Assembly (NCBI GenBank): GCA_012513125.1
Contig: JAAZCS010000158.1
Span: 1 to 5,829, forward strand
DNA length: 5,829 nt
Source of the DNA: Treponema sp.
GTDB taxonomy: Bacteria > Spirochaetota > Spirochaetia > Treponematales > Treponemataceae
Direction: 5' to 3'
The notes under the pieces were generated by a model. It worked only from the letters and a program-made list of their open reading frames with translations, did no database searches and was not told the DNA's origin. A program made the translations under genes and the position numbers. Below are positions 1-5,829 of the stretch, in pieces. Every line of letters starts with the position of its first letter. The first letter of the stretch is position 1.

Positions 1-632
1 GAAATACCTTGAGAAATCATACTAAAAAACAACAACATTATAAAAATGAAAACTAACATTCCAAAGAATGTAATGAACATAAACAAAATTGTTTTACCAA
101 ATGAATAGGAGTGAATCATCATAACAGCCATAATTATCAAAACAAAAACATAAATCAACGAAATGTTTGAAAATATATAAATAAATGAACCTTCACTTTT
201 TGTAAGAACATTACTTAACAGAATTAGTGGAAGCTGAATTACAACATATGGAGTTAGTGCATAAGCTGTTCCCATATATATATCGCCCAATCTTCCTTTT
301 CCATCAAAAAGAGTTGTAACACCCCAGTTACAAATACAAAATATTACCAATGGAAGCAAAATTGTTGCAAATTCCATAAAAATATTTACATGTTCCCAGT
401 TTACATTCAAAAATAAAAAGCTAGTTCCCTGTAATTTTAATACGTGAGTAAGTAATGTCATAAAAACAATAAAATTCGCAGCAGCATATGAACCACGTTT
501 TGCATGAATTAAGTCCCAAAAACCATCAGCGGGATGAACCATAACGTAAAGGGAATACTTTAATGTTTCTAAAAAATGAATATAAGTTTCTTTTTTACCA
601 AGTTTTCCGAATTTATTTAGTATATAACTCAT
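1..632 (-). CDS. YIP1-family integral membrane protein, C-terminus cut off by the window edge
   Basis: My own translation from ATG at 632-630 gives 210 complete codons with no stop before the window edge. The 3' end is therefore missing, probably by only a few residues judging from relatives about this long. The protein starts with a short basic cytoplasmic stretch, then a conserved-looking block at residues 33-48 (HPADGFWDLIHAKRGS) that I recognise from bacterial YIP1 proteins next to sugar ABC transporters. About five hydrophobic segments follow (roughly 48-67, 85-105, 117-141, 153-173, 181-205), matching the five-helix Yip1 fold. A second polar motif, NWGVTTLFDGKG, lies at 102-113. The start codon overlaps the TGA of the NHL gene (ATGA), and a Shine-Dalgarno sequence lies 11 nt upstream, so translation is probably coupled. 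The function of bacterial YIP1 proteins is not known. The context suggests a membrane partner of the NHL protein or of the importer. The family call is fairly sure; the role is inference. Confidence 0.85.
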   Translation of the reverse strand, partial: MSYILNKFGKLGKKETYIHFLETLKYSLYVMVHPADGFWDLIHAKRGSYAAANFIVFMTLLTHVLKLQGTSFLFLNVNWEHVNIFMEFATILLPLVIFCICNWGVTTLFDGKGRLGDIYMGTAYALTPYVVIQLPLILLSNVLTKSEGSFIYIFSNISLIYVFVLIIMAVMMIHSYSFGKTILFMFITFFGMLVFIFIMLLFFSMISQGI

Positions 633-2098
633 AATGACATAAGCTCCTTTTTAAATTTCTTAATCTGTTTGATAATAAAAGGAATTAGTATCAATGCAAG
701 AACAACAGCAATTAGCCAATAAATATTCTTTTCCAACCATTCCTGTCTGTAATATTTGAAAGCTTTTGAATAATCTCTTCTGTCGCGTTTAAGCTTGAAT
801 AGTTCCATAGCTTCCTTATATTTTTCTTGTCTAATATAAGATTTTCCAAGTCCAATATAGGCTAAATCATAATTTCCGTTATATCCGAGAACTTGCTTCC
901 ATACATCTGCAGATTGATCATATTCTCCACGAGCATATAATTCTGTTGCATCATAAATCAAATCACCATATTCAGTAGGAGAAAGAACCGTAATTGAAGC
1001 ATTCATTGAATCCAAGACGAACAAATCTCTTCCAATATGTTCAATAGCTGCTGGAGAAGTAAAGAAACCATTTATATTTCCTCTTCCACCAAAAGCATAA
1101 AGCAAATAACCTTGACTATCATAACCAAAGATTCTTCCTCTAGTTTCATCAACAGCAACATATACTTCATTATCCAAAACAGTTATATCTGAAAAATGTG
1201 CAGGTCCTTTAATACCGCCCGCATTTCCCCAATCAACATCACCAATTGGCAAATATTCTGCATTTGTAATCAAAATATCGTCACCTAGTGCATTTAAACG
1301 TCTGATAGGTTTAGCTTCTCCTGAATGCAAAGCCCATTCTTCAAATGTTTTTGTAACAGAGAACAAAAAGCCTTCATTATCAATATAAACGTTTGAATAT
1401 TCAGTAGGAACGAAAGATTCAAGTTGAGCTCTTTGTGCTTTTGTTGAAAACATTTTCCAAACATAATCAGTCCAATTTACAACTACATCACCAGCTCCAT
1501 AAAAGCCCGAAAAAGTTCCATCATATTCATATTTGATAAAACCTCTGTTTACATTTTTTGCCAAAATATAAACACGACCTTTTGAATCTGCAACAACTTT
1601 TTCTGGAAGAAATGATTTTCCTTTTTTGTAAGTAGGATCATCTGGCTCTAAAAATTGAAGTACTAAGTTCAAATTAGAATCAACTTTTACAACACGTCCA
1701 TTATTTGTGTCTGCAACATAAATAAAACCAGAAGCATCAACAAAAATGTCTTTTGGACCTAAAAAAGTATCAACAATACCTTCAGGTGTATTAATTTTAT
1801 CAATTGTACGTTTGTATACTAACTTTTTATCTTTTGTAAAAGTCAATTCAAGAATTCTGTTATTATCAGTGTCAACTAAATAAACAGAATCATTTATACA
1901 AAAAAAACCTGATGGATTTTTAAGAGATGAACCTAAATTCAAGTCATGTGCGAACAAAACATTTGCAACTCTATATGTATCTGGCGATTTTTCAATATCA
2001 CCCCAATAATCATAGATATACGAATCACCCTTCGCAAAAAGATTTGAACACAATAAGCTAATAAGCAATACTAAAAGTAAATTTTTAATTCTATTCAT
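629..2098 (-). CDS. Exported NHL-repeat beta-propeller protein with TPR-like helices and C-terminal membrane anchor
   Basis: This 489-residue protein begins with a signal peptide: basic N-terminus, hydrophobic core at about 7-16, and likely cleavage after Ala22 (NLFA/KG). The body is a beta-propeller of NHL-type blades, clearest at 61-86 (VYLVDTDNNRILEL), 112-140 (IYVADTNNGRVVKVD), 163-193 and 347-374, with weaker blades near 237-250 and 297-335. A helical part follows with about two TPR-like hairpins (380-405 and 407-436; the second contains AYIGLGKSYIRQEKYKEAMELF). A single transmembrane helix at about 459-477 precedes a lysine-rich tail, IKQIKKFKKE. The expected topology is propeller and TPR helices outside the cytoplasmic membrane with a short basic tail inside. 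NHL propellers usually bind proteins or ligands, and no catalytic residues are evident. The gene starts 4 nt after the MalG-type permease and overlaps the YIP1 gene, so it is probably an accessory of the sugar importer. Its specific role is unknown; the domain calls are solid. Confidence 0.88.
   Translation of the reverse strand: MNRIKNLLLVLLISLLCSNLFAKGDSYIYDYWGDIEKSPDTYRVANVLFAHDLNLGSSLKNPSGFFCINDSVYLVDTDNNRILELTFTKDKKLVYKRTIDKINTPEGIVDTFLGPKDIFVDASGFIYVADTNNGRVVKVDSNLNLVLQFLEPDDPTYKKGKSFLPEKVVADSKGRVYILAKNVNRGFIKYEYDGTFSGFYGAGDVVVNWTDYVWKMFSTKAQRAQLESFVPTEYSNVYIDNEGFLFSVTKTFEEWALHSGEAKPIRRLNALGDDILITNAEYLPIGDVDWGNAGGIKGPAHFSDITVLDNEVYVAVDETRGRIFGYDSQGYLLYAFGGRGNINGFFTSPAAIEHIGRDLFVLDSMNASITVLSPTEYGDLIYDATELYARGEYDQSADVWKQVLGYNGNYDLAYIGLGKSYIRQEKYKEAMELFKLKRDRRDYSKAFKYYRQEWLEKNIYWLIAVVLALILIPFIIKQIKKFKKELMSL
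644..650 (-). promoter_or_regulatory. Ribosome binding site for the YIP1 gene
   Basis: AAAGGAG lies inside the last codons of the NHL gene, 11 nt before the ATG at 632-630. Another ATG at 640-638 is in the NHL frame (the Met of the terminal Met-Ser-Leu), is only 3 nt from this site, and meets the TGA two codons later. The site therefore fixes 632 as the YIP1 start. Confidence 0.7.
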
Positions 2099-2102
2099 TT
2101 TT

Positions 2103-2999
2103 CTAGTCCTTTAATCCCGATGTAGCCATTGTTTCCATAACTTGACTCTGCGAGAATATAAAGAAGATGATTGGAACAAGGAACGTAATTACAATTACAG
2201 CACTTGCTTGACCTGTACGTGCAATTCCACCAGCTTGAACTTGAGTCAATGCATAACTTAGCATCTTTTTATTTTCTGTATAAATGACAGTCGACGCAGG
2301 ATTCTTCCATAAAGCCTGAACAGAAAAAATTGAAATAGTTAGCCAAGCAGGTCTAACATTTGGCATTACAAGTCTGGCAAATATTGTCCATTCCCTTGCA
2401 CCATCAATTTTTGCAGCTTCAATTAGTGACATTGGAAATCCTTCCATAAATTGTTTCATTAAGAACAATCCCATTGAACCACCAATTGCAGGCAATATCA
2501 AAGCCCAATAAGTATCAACAATATGAAGTCTGCACATAATTAAATAGTTTGGAATTCCTGTTACATATCCTGTAAACATAAGAGCAACAACTGCTAATTT
2601 AAAGAATGTTTTTCCAAGAGGGAAATCATATTTTGCAAGAACATAAGCTGCCATTGAAGCAATCACAACATGTCCAAAAGTTCCAACGACTGTAATCAAA
2701 ACTGTATTGAATACGTATCTAGAAAAAGGAACCCACGATTGACTCATAGTTACAAGCAAATCAGAAAAGTTATTCAATGTTGGACGGCGTGGCATTACAG
2801 TTGGAGGAAATTTAAACAATTCATCAAGAGGTTTTAAGGATTGAGAAATTGCAAAGAACAAAGGAAAAACCATTATTACTGAGCAAATTCCAAGGAAAAT
2901 ATAAATTCCAATATCACCGCTAACCGATCTATTTGGTCTTCTTCTGTGTTTATAATGATGTATTTTTGTTTGATCTGAATACATAGACTTAGATTTCAT
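2103..2999 (-). CDS. Carbohydrate ABC transporter permease, MalG type (CUT1 family)
   Basis: One of two membrane-channel subunits of a binding-protein-dependent sugar importer in the cytoplasmic membrane. At 298 residues it is of normal length for MalG relatives. After a strongly basic cytoplasmic N-terminus (KIHHYKHRRRPNRS, 12-25) come about six membrane segments, roughly at 29-52, 93-121, 131-152, 163-183, 219-234 and 265-283. SLKPLDELFKFPP (54-66) is the usual MalG-type motif after the first helix. The cytoplasmic EAA loop, which docks the ATPase, is intact at 194-218: EAAKIDGA, then Phe207, Pro213 and Pro217. The C-terminus GLKD resembles the common GxxKG ending of the family. The gene sits 9 nt after the MalF-type permease with an ideal AGGAGG site, and 4 nt before the NHL gene. 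The substrate cannot be deduced, though a sugar or oligosaccharide is likely from the family. Confidence 0.95.
   Translation of the reverse strand: MKSKSMYSDQTKIHHYKHRRRPNRSVSGDIGIYIFLGICSVIMVFPLFFAISQSLKPLDELFKFPPTVMPRRPTLNNFSDLLVTMSQSWVPFSRYVFNTVLITVVGTFGHVVIASMAAYVLAKYDFPLGKTFFKLAVVALMFTGYVTGIPNYLIMCRLHIVDTYWALILPAIGGSMGLFLMKQFMEGFPMSLIEAAKIDGAREWTIFARLVMPNVRPAWLTISIFSVQALWKNPASTVIYTENKKMLSYALTQVQAGGIARTGQASAVIVITFLVPIIFFIFSQSQVMETMATSGLKD
2107..2112 (-). promoter_or_regulatory. Ribosome binding site for the NHL gene
   Basis: AAAGGA lies 8 nt upstream of the ATG at 2098-2096, within the last codons of the MalG-type permease gene (Leu-Lys-Asp-TAG). It supports the chosen NHL start, which is also followed directly by a good signal peptide. 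Confidence 0.7.
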
Positions 3000-3004
3000 T
3001 TTTT

Positions 3005-3010
3005 CCTCCT
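3005..3010 (-). promoter_or_regulatory. Consensus Shine-Dalgarno for the MalG-type permease
   Basis: A perfect AGGAGG lies 5 nt upstream of the ATG at 2999-2997. Its first two bases are also the last two of the TAG stop of the preceding permease (3011-3009). Terminating ribosomes therefore sit on the next initiation site, which suggests coupled, balanced synthesis of the two permease subunits. Confidence 0.8.
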
Positions 3011-3950
3011 AGTGACCTACTCTATTTAATAGAGCTTGAATAAGTTTGTTACAAATAATCATCGAGAGGAACAGAACGGTTGCAATAGCAGACGCATATC
3101 CCATTTCAAAACGTGAGAAACCATAGTCAAAAAGATGCGTTACAATAGTTCTGGCACAATAATCTGTACTTGGATAACCTGCAATCTGCATAGGAATTTC
3201 ACATACATTAAAAGCTGTTGTAATTGACATAACAGCTCCGAACAAAAGCATTGGTTTCATATTAGGCAAAGTTATAAACCATAATTCTTGCCATCTGTTT
3301 TGAATTCCATCAATATACCCAGCTTCGTACTGAGCTTGATCTATACCTTTTAAACCGGCAACAAAAGCAAGGAATCCTGTTCCCAAACTTGTCCAAAGAA
3401 TTACAGGAATAATAACTTTCATTACATATTCAGGATTCGTAAGAAATGTAATCGGTTTACTCACAAAGCCAATTTTTATAAGCCATGAGTTAATCCAACC
3501 ATATGCATCATCTTGGAAAAGATTCTTAAAGATTAAATATGCTGATCCAGAAATAGAAGGTGCATAGAAAAAGAAAACAACAAGTGTTCTAACCCATTTT
3601 GGTAGCTCATTAATCAGCCACGCAAACAAGAAAGCAATAATATATCCTACAGGTCCTGTAATAATTGCAATAATAAATGTATTTTTTACCGCAGTTTGAA
3701 ATACTTCATCTTGCAAGAATAAATTCATATAATTTCTTAATCCAATAAATTCTGGTTTTTCAAGAATATTAAAATTAGTAAAACTATAATAAATTGAATT
3801 TATCATTGGCATAATGTTAAAAGTTATAAACAAAACTGCATAAGGCAGAAGAAATAGATAGCAAAATTTCATCACTTTAGCTCTGTGCCAAGTATCTGAT
3901 AATTGCAACTTCTTTTTATTTATATATTTAGATAATAAATCATTTTTCAT
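3009..3950 (-). CDS. Sugar ABC transporter permease, MalF type (CUT1 family)
   Basis: The partner channel subunit of the importer, 313 residues, typical of short MalF/LacF/UgpA-type permeases without the large periplasmic loop of E. coli MalF. Membrane segments lie at about 30-50, 90-113, 119-141, 176-199, 232-250 and 283-303. The region YYSFTNFNILEKPEFIGLRN (54-73) is characteristic of the first periplasmic loop in this family. The EAA loop at 208-234 reads YEAGYIDGI, followed by Trp224, Pro229 and Pro233. It departs from the EAA...DGA consensus at two places (Gly211, Ile216) but keeps Glu209, Asp214, Gly215 and the prolines, so ATPase docking should still work. It starts 11 nt after the binding-protein gene, and its stop lies within the next gene's ribosome binding site. 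It presumably forms a heterodimer with the MalG-type subunit. Confidence 0.95.
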   Translation of the reverse strand: MKNDLLSKYINKKKLQLSDTWHRAKVMKFCYLFLLPYAVLFITFNIMPMINSIYYSFTNFNILEKPEFIGLRNYMNLFLQDEVFQTAVKNTFIIAIITGPVGYIIAFLFAWLINELPKWVRTLVVFFFYAPSISGSAYLIFKNLFQDDAYGWINSWLIKIGFVSKPITFLTNPEYVMKVIIPVILWTSLGTGFLAFVAGLKGIDQAQYEAGYIDGIQNRWQELWFITLPNMKPMLLFGAVMSITTAFNVCEIPMQIAGYPSTDYCARTIVTHLFDYGFSRFEMGYASAIATVLFLSMIICNKLIQALLNRVGH

Positions 3951-3956
3951 TCTAAA

Positions 3957-3963
3957 TCCCCTT
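3957..3963 (-). promoter_or_regulatory. Ribosome binding site for the MalF-type permease
   Basis: AAGGGGA lies 6 nt upstream of the ATG at 3950-3948 and overlaps the TAA stop of the binding-protein gene (3964-3962). It is less perfect than the AGGAGG used for the second permease. In an operon, this may help keep the abundant binding protein above the permeases, but that is inference. Confidence 0.6.
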
Positions 3964-5829
3964 ACTCTGTCGGCAAATTGAATTCTTGTCGTTTTCGAGT
4001 CAATTCTTCGTTAATTTTTCTTGTATAATCGATAAGAACTTCACGTGCGTCATTTTTCTCATTAATTACCTTACGAGTGCCGTTTACAATATGACGAGGT
4101 GTATAATAACTTCCAGGAACTTCAGGCAAACCAACTGATTCATCAAGTGAATTCACAAGAATTTCAAGCTGAGCAGAATTCCAAGAAAGTTGTCTTAATG
4201 AATCAATATTTGCAGTTGCATAACGAGCTGAAGATCCCAACAACGCTTCTATTTCACGTCCAAAACGAACCTGTATATCTGATGAAACCCACCATTTCAT
4301 AAATTCCCAAGAATTGCTCATTCTCTTTTCATTTTGTTTGATTTCACGCCATGTTCTTTCATCAATATTTGGAGCCAATTCATCAGAAACTTCGTTTCCA
4401 TAAACAGAACCAAAAACCATATTTGCTGCATTAGGATCAGAAATATAATCAGAAGCTTCAGGGCCTTTCTTTATCATCATACAACAAACACCACTAGCGG
4501 CAGTTGATCTATCAATGTATTTTTTTCCAGAAGAATCTGTTCTTTCAGTTCCAGGTAAATAAGTGAAGTCCCACAAACCTCTAATTTCAGGGGCTGAAAC
4601 AATAAGCGTATTATATGTGGAGTAGTTTGCAATTCCTATTGGCATTTCGCCTGAACGGAAACGGCTTACAAAATCATAAACAGTAGGAAGTCCGTAACTA
4701 TTGAACAAACTAGTATAAGTTTTGAAAGACTCAATTCCCTGTTCACTATCGACCAAACTCTTTGTTCCTTTATCGTTATAAATTCTTCCACCTTTTTGAT
4801 AAATCATTGAATAGAATGTTGACATATCTGGTAACTGAATATTTGGATAAGGAACTCCAACTGTTAAGTTATTTCCTTGCAAAGTTGGTAAAATTTCAAT
4901 CAACTGTTCCCAAGTTTGAGGAACTTCAAGACCAAGCTGTTCAAGAATATCTTTTCTGTAGAACATTAAATTGACAGTTTCAGTTTCTGGAAGAGCATAT
5001 ACTCCGCCATCATATTTGTAAGCCTCATAAGCACTAGGATTAAATTGACCTAGTATTTTTTCACAATCATCAAAGCGCATCAGATTAACATCTGCATTTC
5101 GTAAAGCATAATCGACAGGCTTTGTGCAATCTGATGAAATAACAACATCAGGACCATTTCCGGCAACTACAGCATTTAATAATGCATTAATATCAATCAA
5201 CTTAACATTAACACCTACACCCGAAACTGGCGTAAAACTATCATCAATCATATTTTTTAAGATAGTACTTTGGTCACGACCTGTTACAATCCAAAATTCA
5301 ATAAGATTATCATCATTTTTATCATAAACATTTCCCAAAGAAGACGAATCAACAAAGAAAGAAGTAAAGAAAGACAAGATTTCATGCTTTGCATTTAAGA
5401 AGAAATTTGATTTTTTTGCTTTAATTGGAGTTCCTGCACTTTGAACAAGGACAAAATCAACATCGAGTTTTATTTCTGTAATCGACTGCAAAGAACCACC
5501 TAAAGAAGTGACATTATCTTTAAAATTCGAGAATGCTTTTGTAATTTTTTCAGGATGATTGTAGAATTCTTCCAATTGAATTGCCAAAGTTTCAGCAATT
5601 GCAATTTTATCAGATTTTTGTCCTGTAATTTGAACATAATCATCAATCAACTTGTACAATCTTTTGCTTTCCAAAAGCATTGCTTCAACTTCATTTGGAT
5701 AAACTTTTTCAATTTCATAATCACGGAATTGATCTGGAGTTGAACTTGTTAATAAAAGAATAGTTCTATAAATAACATTCAATCTGTAAATTGAATCTTG
5801 CAACTGACTAACAACAGATCCAATTTCAC
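3962..5829 (-). CDS. Large extracellular solute-binding protein with helical N-terminal extension; 5' end outside the window
   Basis: This is the substrate-capturing component of the importer. The reading frame has no stop through the right edge. A TTG at 5803-5801 could be mistaken for a start, but eight in-frame codons precede it (EIGSVVSQ) and no ribosome binding site is visible, so it is an internal leucine. The visible part is 621 residues. Residues 1 to about 170 are extra sequence absent from ordinary binding proteins: mostly charged helices, then a hydrophobic strand (DVDFVLVQSAGTP) and a phenylalanine-rich stretch (FFLNAKHEILSFFTSFF). The family-1 type binding domain starts near 173 (NLIEFWIVTGRDQ) with typical landmarks GNGPDVVIS (about 223-231), GGVYALPETETVNLMFYRKD (274-293), VPQTWEQL (302-309) and SWEFMKWWVSSDIQVRFGRE (506-525). 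The C-terminal stretch is helical. The signal peptide and any further N-terminal domain lie outside the window. Relatives I recall are about 900-1000 residues, so some 300 may be missing. The ligand is unknown. Confidence 0.9.
   Translation of the reverse strand, partial: EIGSVVSQLQDSIYRLNVIYRTILLLTSSTPDQFRDYEIEKVYPNEVEAMLLESKRLYKLIDDYVQITGQKSDKIAIAETLAIQLEEFYNHPEKITKAFSNFKDNVTSLGGSLQSITEIKLDVDFVLVQSAGTPIKAKKSNFFLNAKHEILSFFTSFFVDSSSLGNVYDKNDDNLIEFWIVTGRDQSTILKNMIDDSFTPVSGVGVNVKLIDINALLNAVVAGNGPDVVISSDCTKPVDYALRNADVNLMRFDDCEKILGQFNPSAYEAYKYDGGVYALPETETVNLMFYRKDILEQLGLEVPQTWEQLIEILPTLQGNNLTVGVPYPNIQLPDMSTFYSMIYQKGGRIYNDKGTKSLVDSEQGIESFKTYTSLFNSYGLPTVYDFVSRFRSGEMPIGIANYSTYNTLIVSAPEIRGLWDFTYLPGTERTDSSGKKYIDRSTAASGVCCMMIKKGPEASDYISDPNAANMVFGSVYGNEVSDELAPNIDERTWREIKQNEKRMSNSWEFMKWWVSSDIQVRFGREIEALLGSSARYATANIDSLRQLSWNSAQLEILVNSLDESVGLPEVPGSYYTPRHIVNGTRKVINEKNDAREVLIDYTRKINEELTRKRQEFNLPTE

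Noticed and set aside
638..640. ATG at 640-638 as the YIP1 start
   Set aside because: It is in the NHL frame, reaches TGA after two more codons, and is only 3 nt from the ribosome binding site.
2040..2060. Lipoprotein signal (SLLC at residues 14-17) in the NHL protein
   Set aside because: A lipobox needs Gly, Ala or Ser just before the cysteine; here it is Leu. Cleavage after Ala22 by ordinary signal peptidase is more likely.
2099..3961. Promoters or terminators between the genes
   Set aside because: Intergenic gaps are 4-11 nt, too short for either, and I saw no convincing hairpin followed by a T-run on the minus strand.
4099..5743. Four plus-strand open frames of 62-70 codons (4099-4302, 4762-4974, 5124-5327, 5555-5743)
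   Set aside because: All lie antisense within the well-supported binding-protein gene, have no recognisable domains, and arise from the AT-rich composition of the opposite strand.
5801..5803. TTG as the start codon of the binding-protein gene
   Set aside because: The frame is open upstream to the window edge, no Shine-Dalgarno or signal peptide is present, and the protein family has a long N-terminal region, so this is an internal leucine.

Overview
The window is AT-rich (roughly one third G+C by eye) and completely filled by five genes, all on the minus strand and packed end to end. Transcription runs from the right edge (5829) to the left edge (1). Both end genes are cut by the window. In transcription order they are: (1) a large extracellular solute-binding protein, missing its N-terminus (5829-3962); (2) a MalF-type sugar ABC permease (3950-3009); (3) a MalG-type sugar ABC permease (2999-2103); (4) an exported NHL beta-propeller protein with TPR-like helices and a C-terminal membrane anchor (2098-629); (5) a YIP1-family multi-pass membrane protein, missing its extreme C-terminus (632-1).

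The junctions are very tight: 11, 9 and 4 nt gaps, then a 4-nt ATGA overlap. Each has a Shine-Dalgarno sequence lying in or against the end of the preceding gene. There is no space for an internal promoter or terminator, so this is the middle of one operon. Its promoter lies beyond the right edge and its terminator beyond the left edge.

Function: genes 1-3 make the binding protein and heterodimeric membrane channel of a carbohydrate-uptake (CUT1-type) ABC importer. No ATPase is present, so the system probably uses a shared MsmX/UgpC-type ATPase encoded elsewhere, or one outside the window. Genes 4 and 5 are not standard importer parts. The binding protein is also not ordinary, because its substrate-binding domain is preceded by at least 170 residues of extra, mostly helical sequence. 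From memory, this set (long binding protein, two permeases, NHL protein, YIP1 protein) recurs as a block in Paenibacillus, Lachnospiraceae and Treponema genomes, but I know of no experimental account of it. It is the best candidate here for a poorly described system. The substrate cannot be read from the sequence.

Organism: the AT-rich composition, short cleavable signal peptide and gene set would fit a host-associated Treponema or other spirochaete, or alternatively a low-GC Clostridia. This is a guess from style and no marker gene decides it. I see no RNA genes, insertion sequences, CRISPR arrays, riboswitches or attachment sites.
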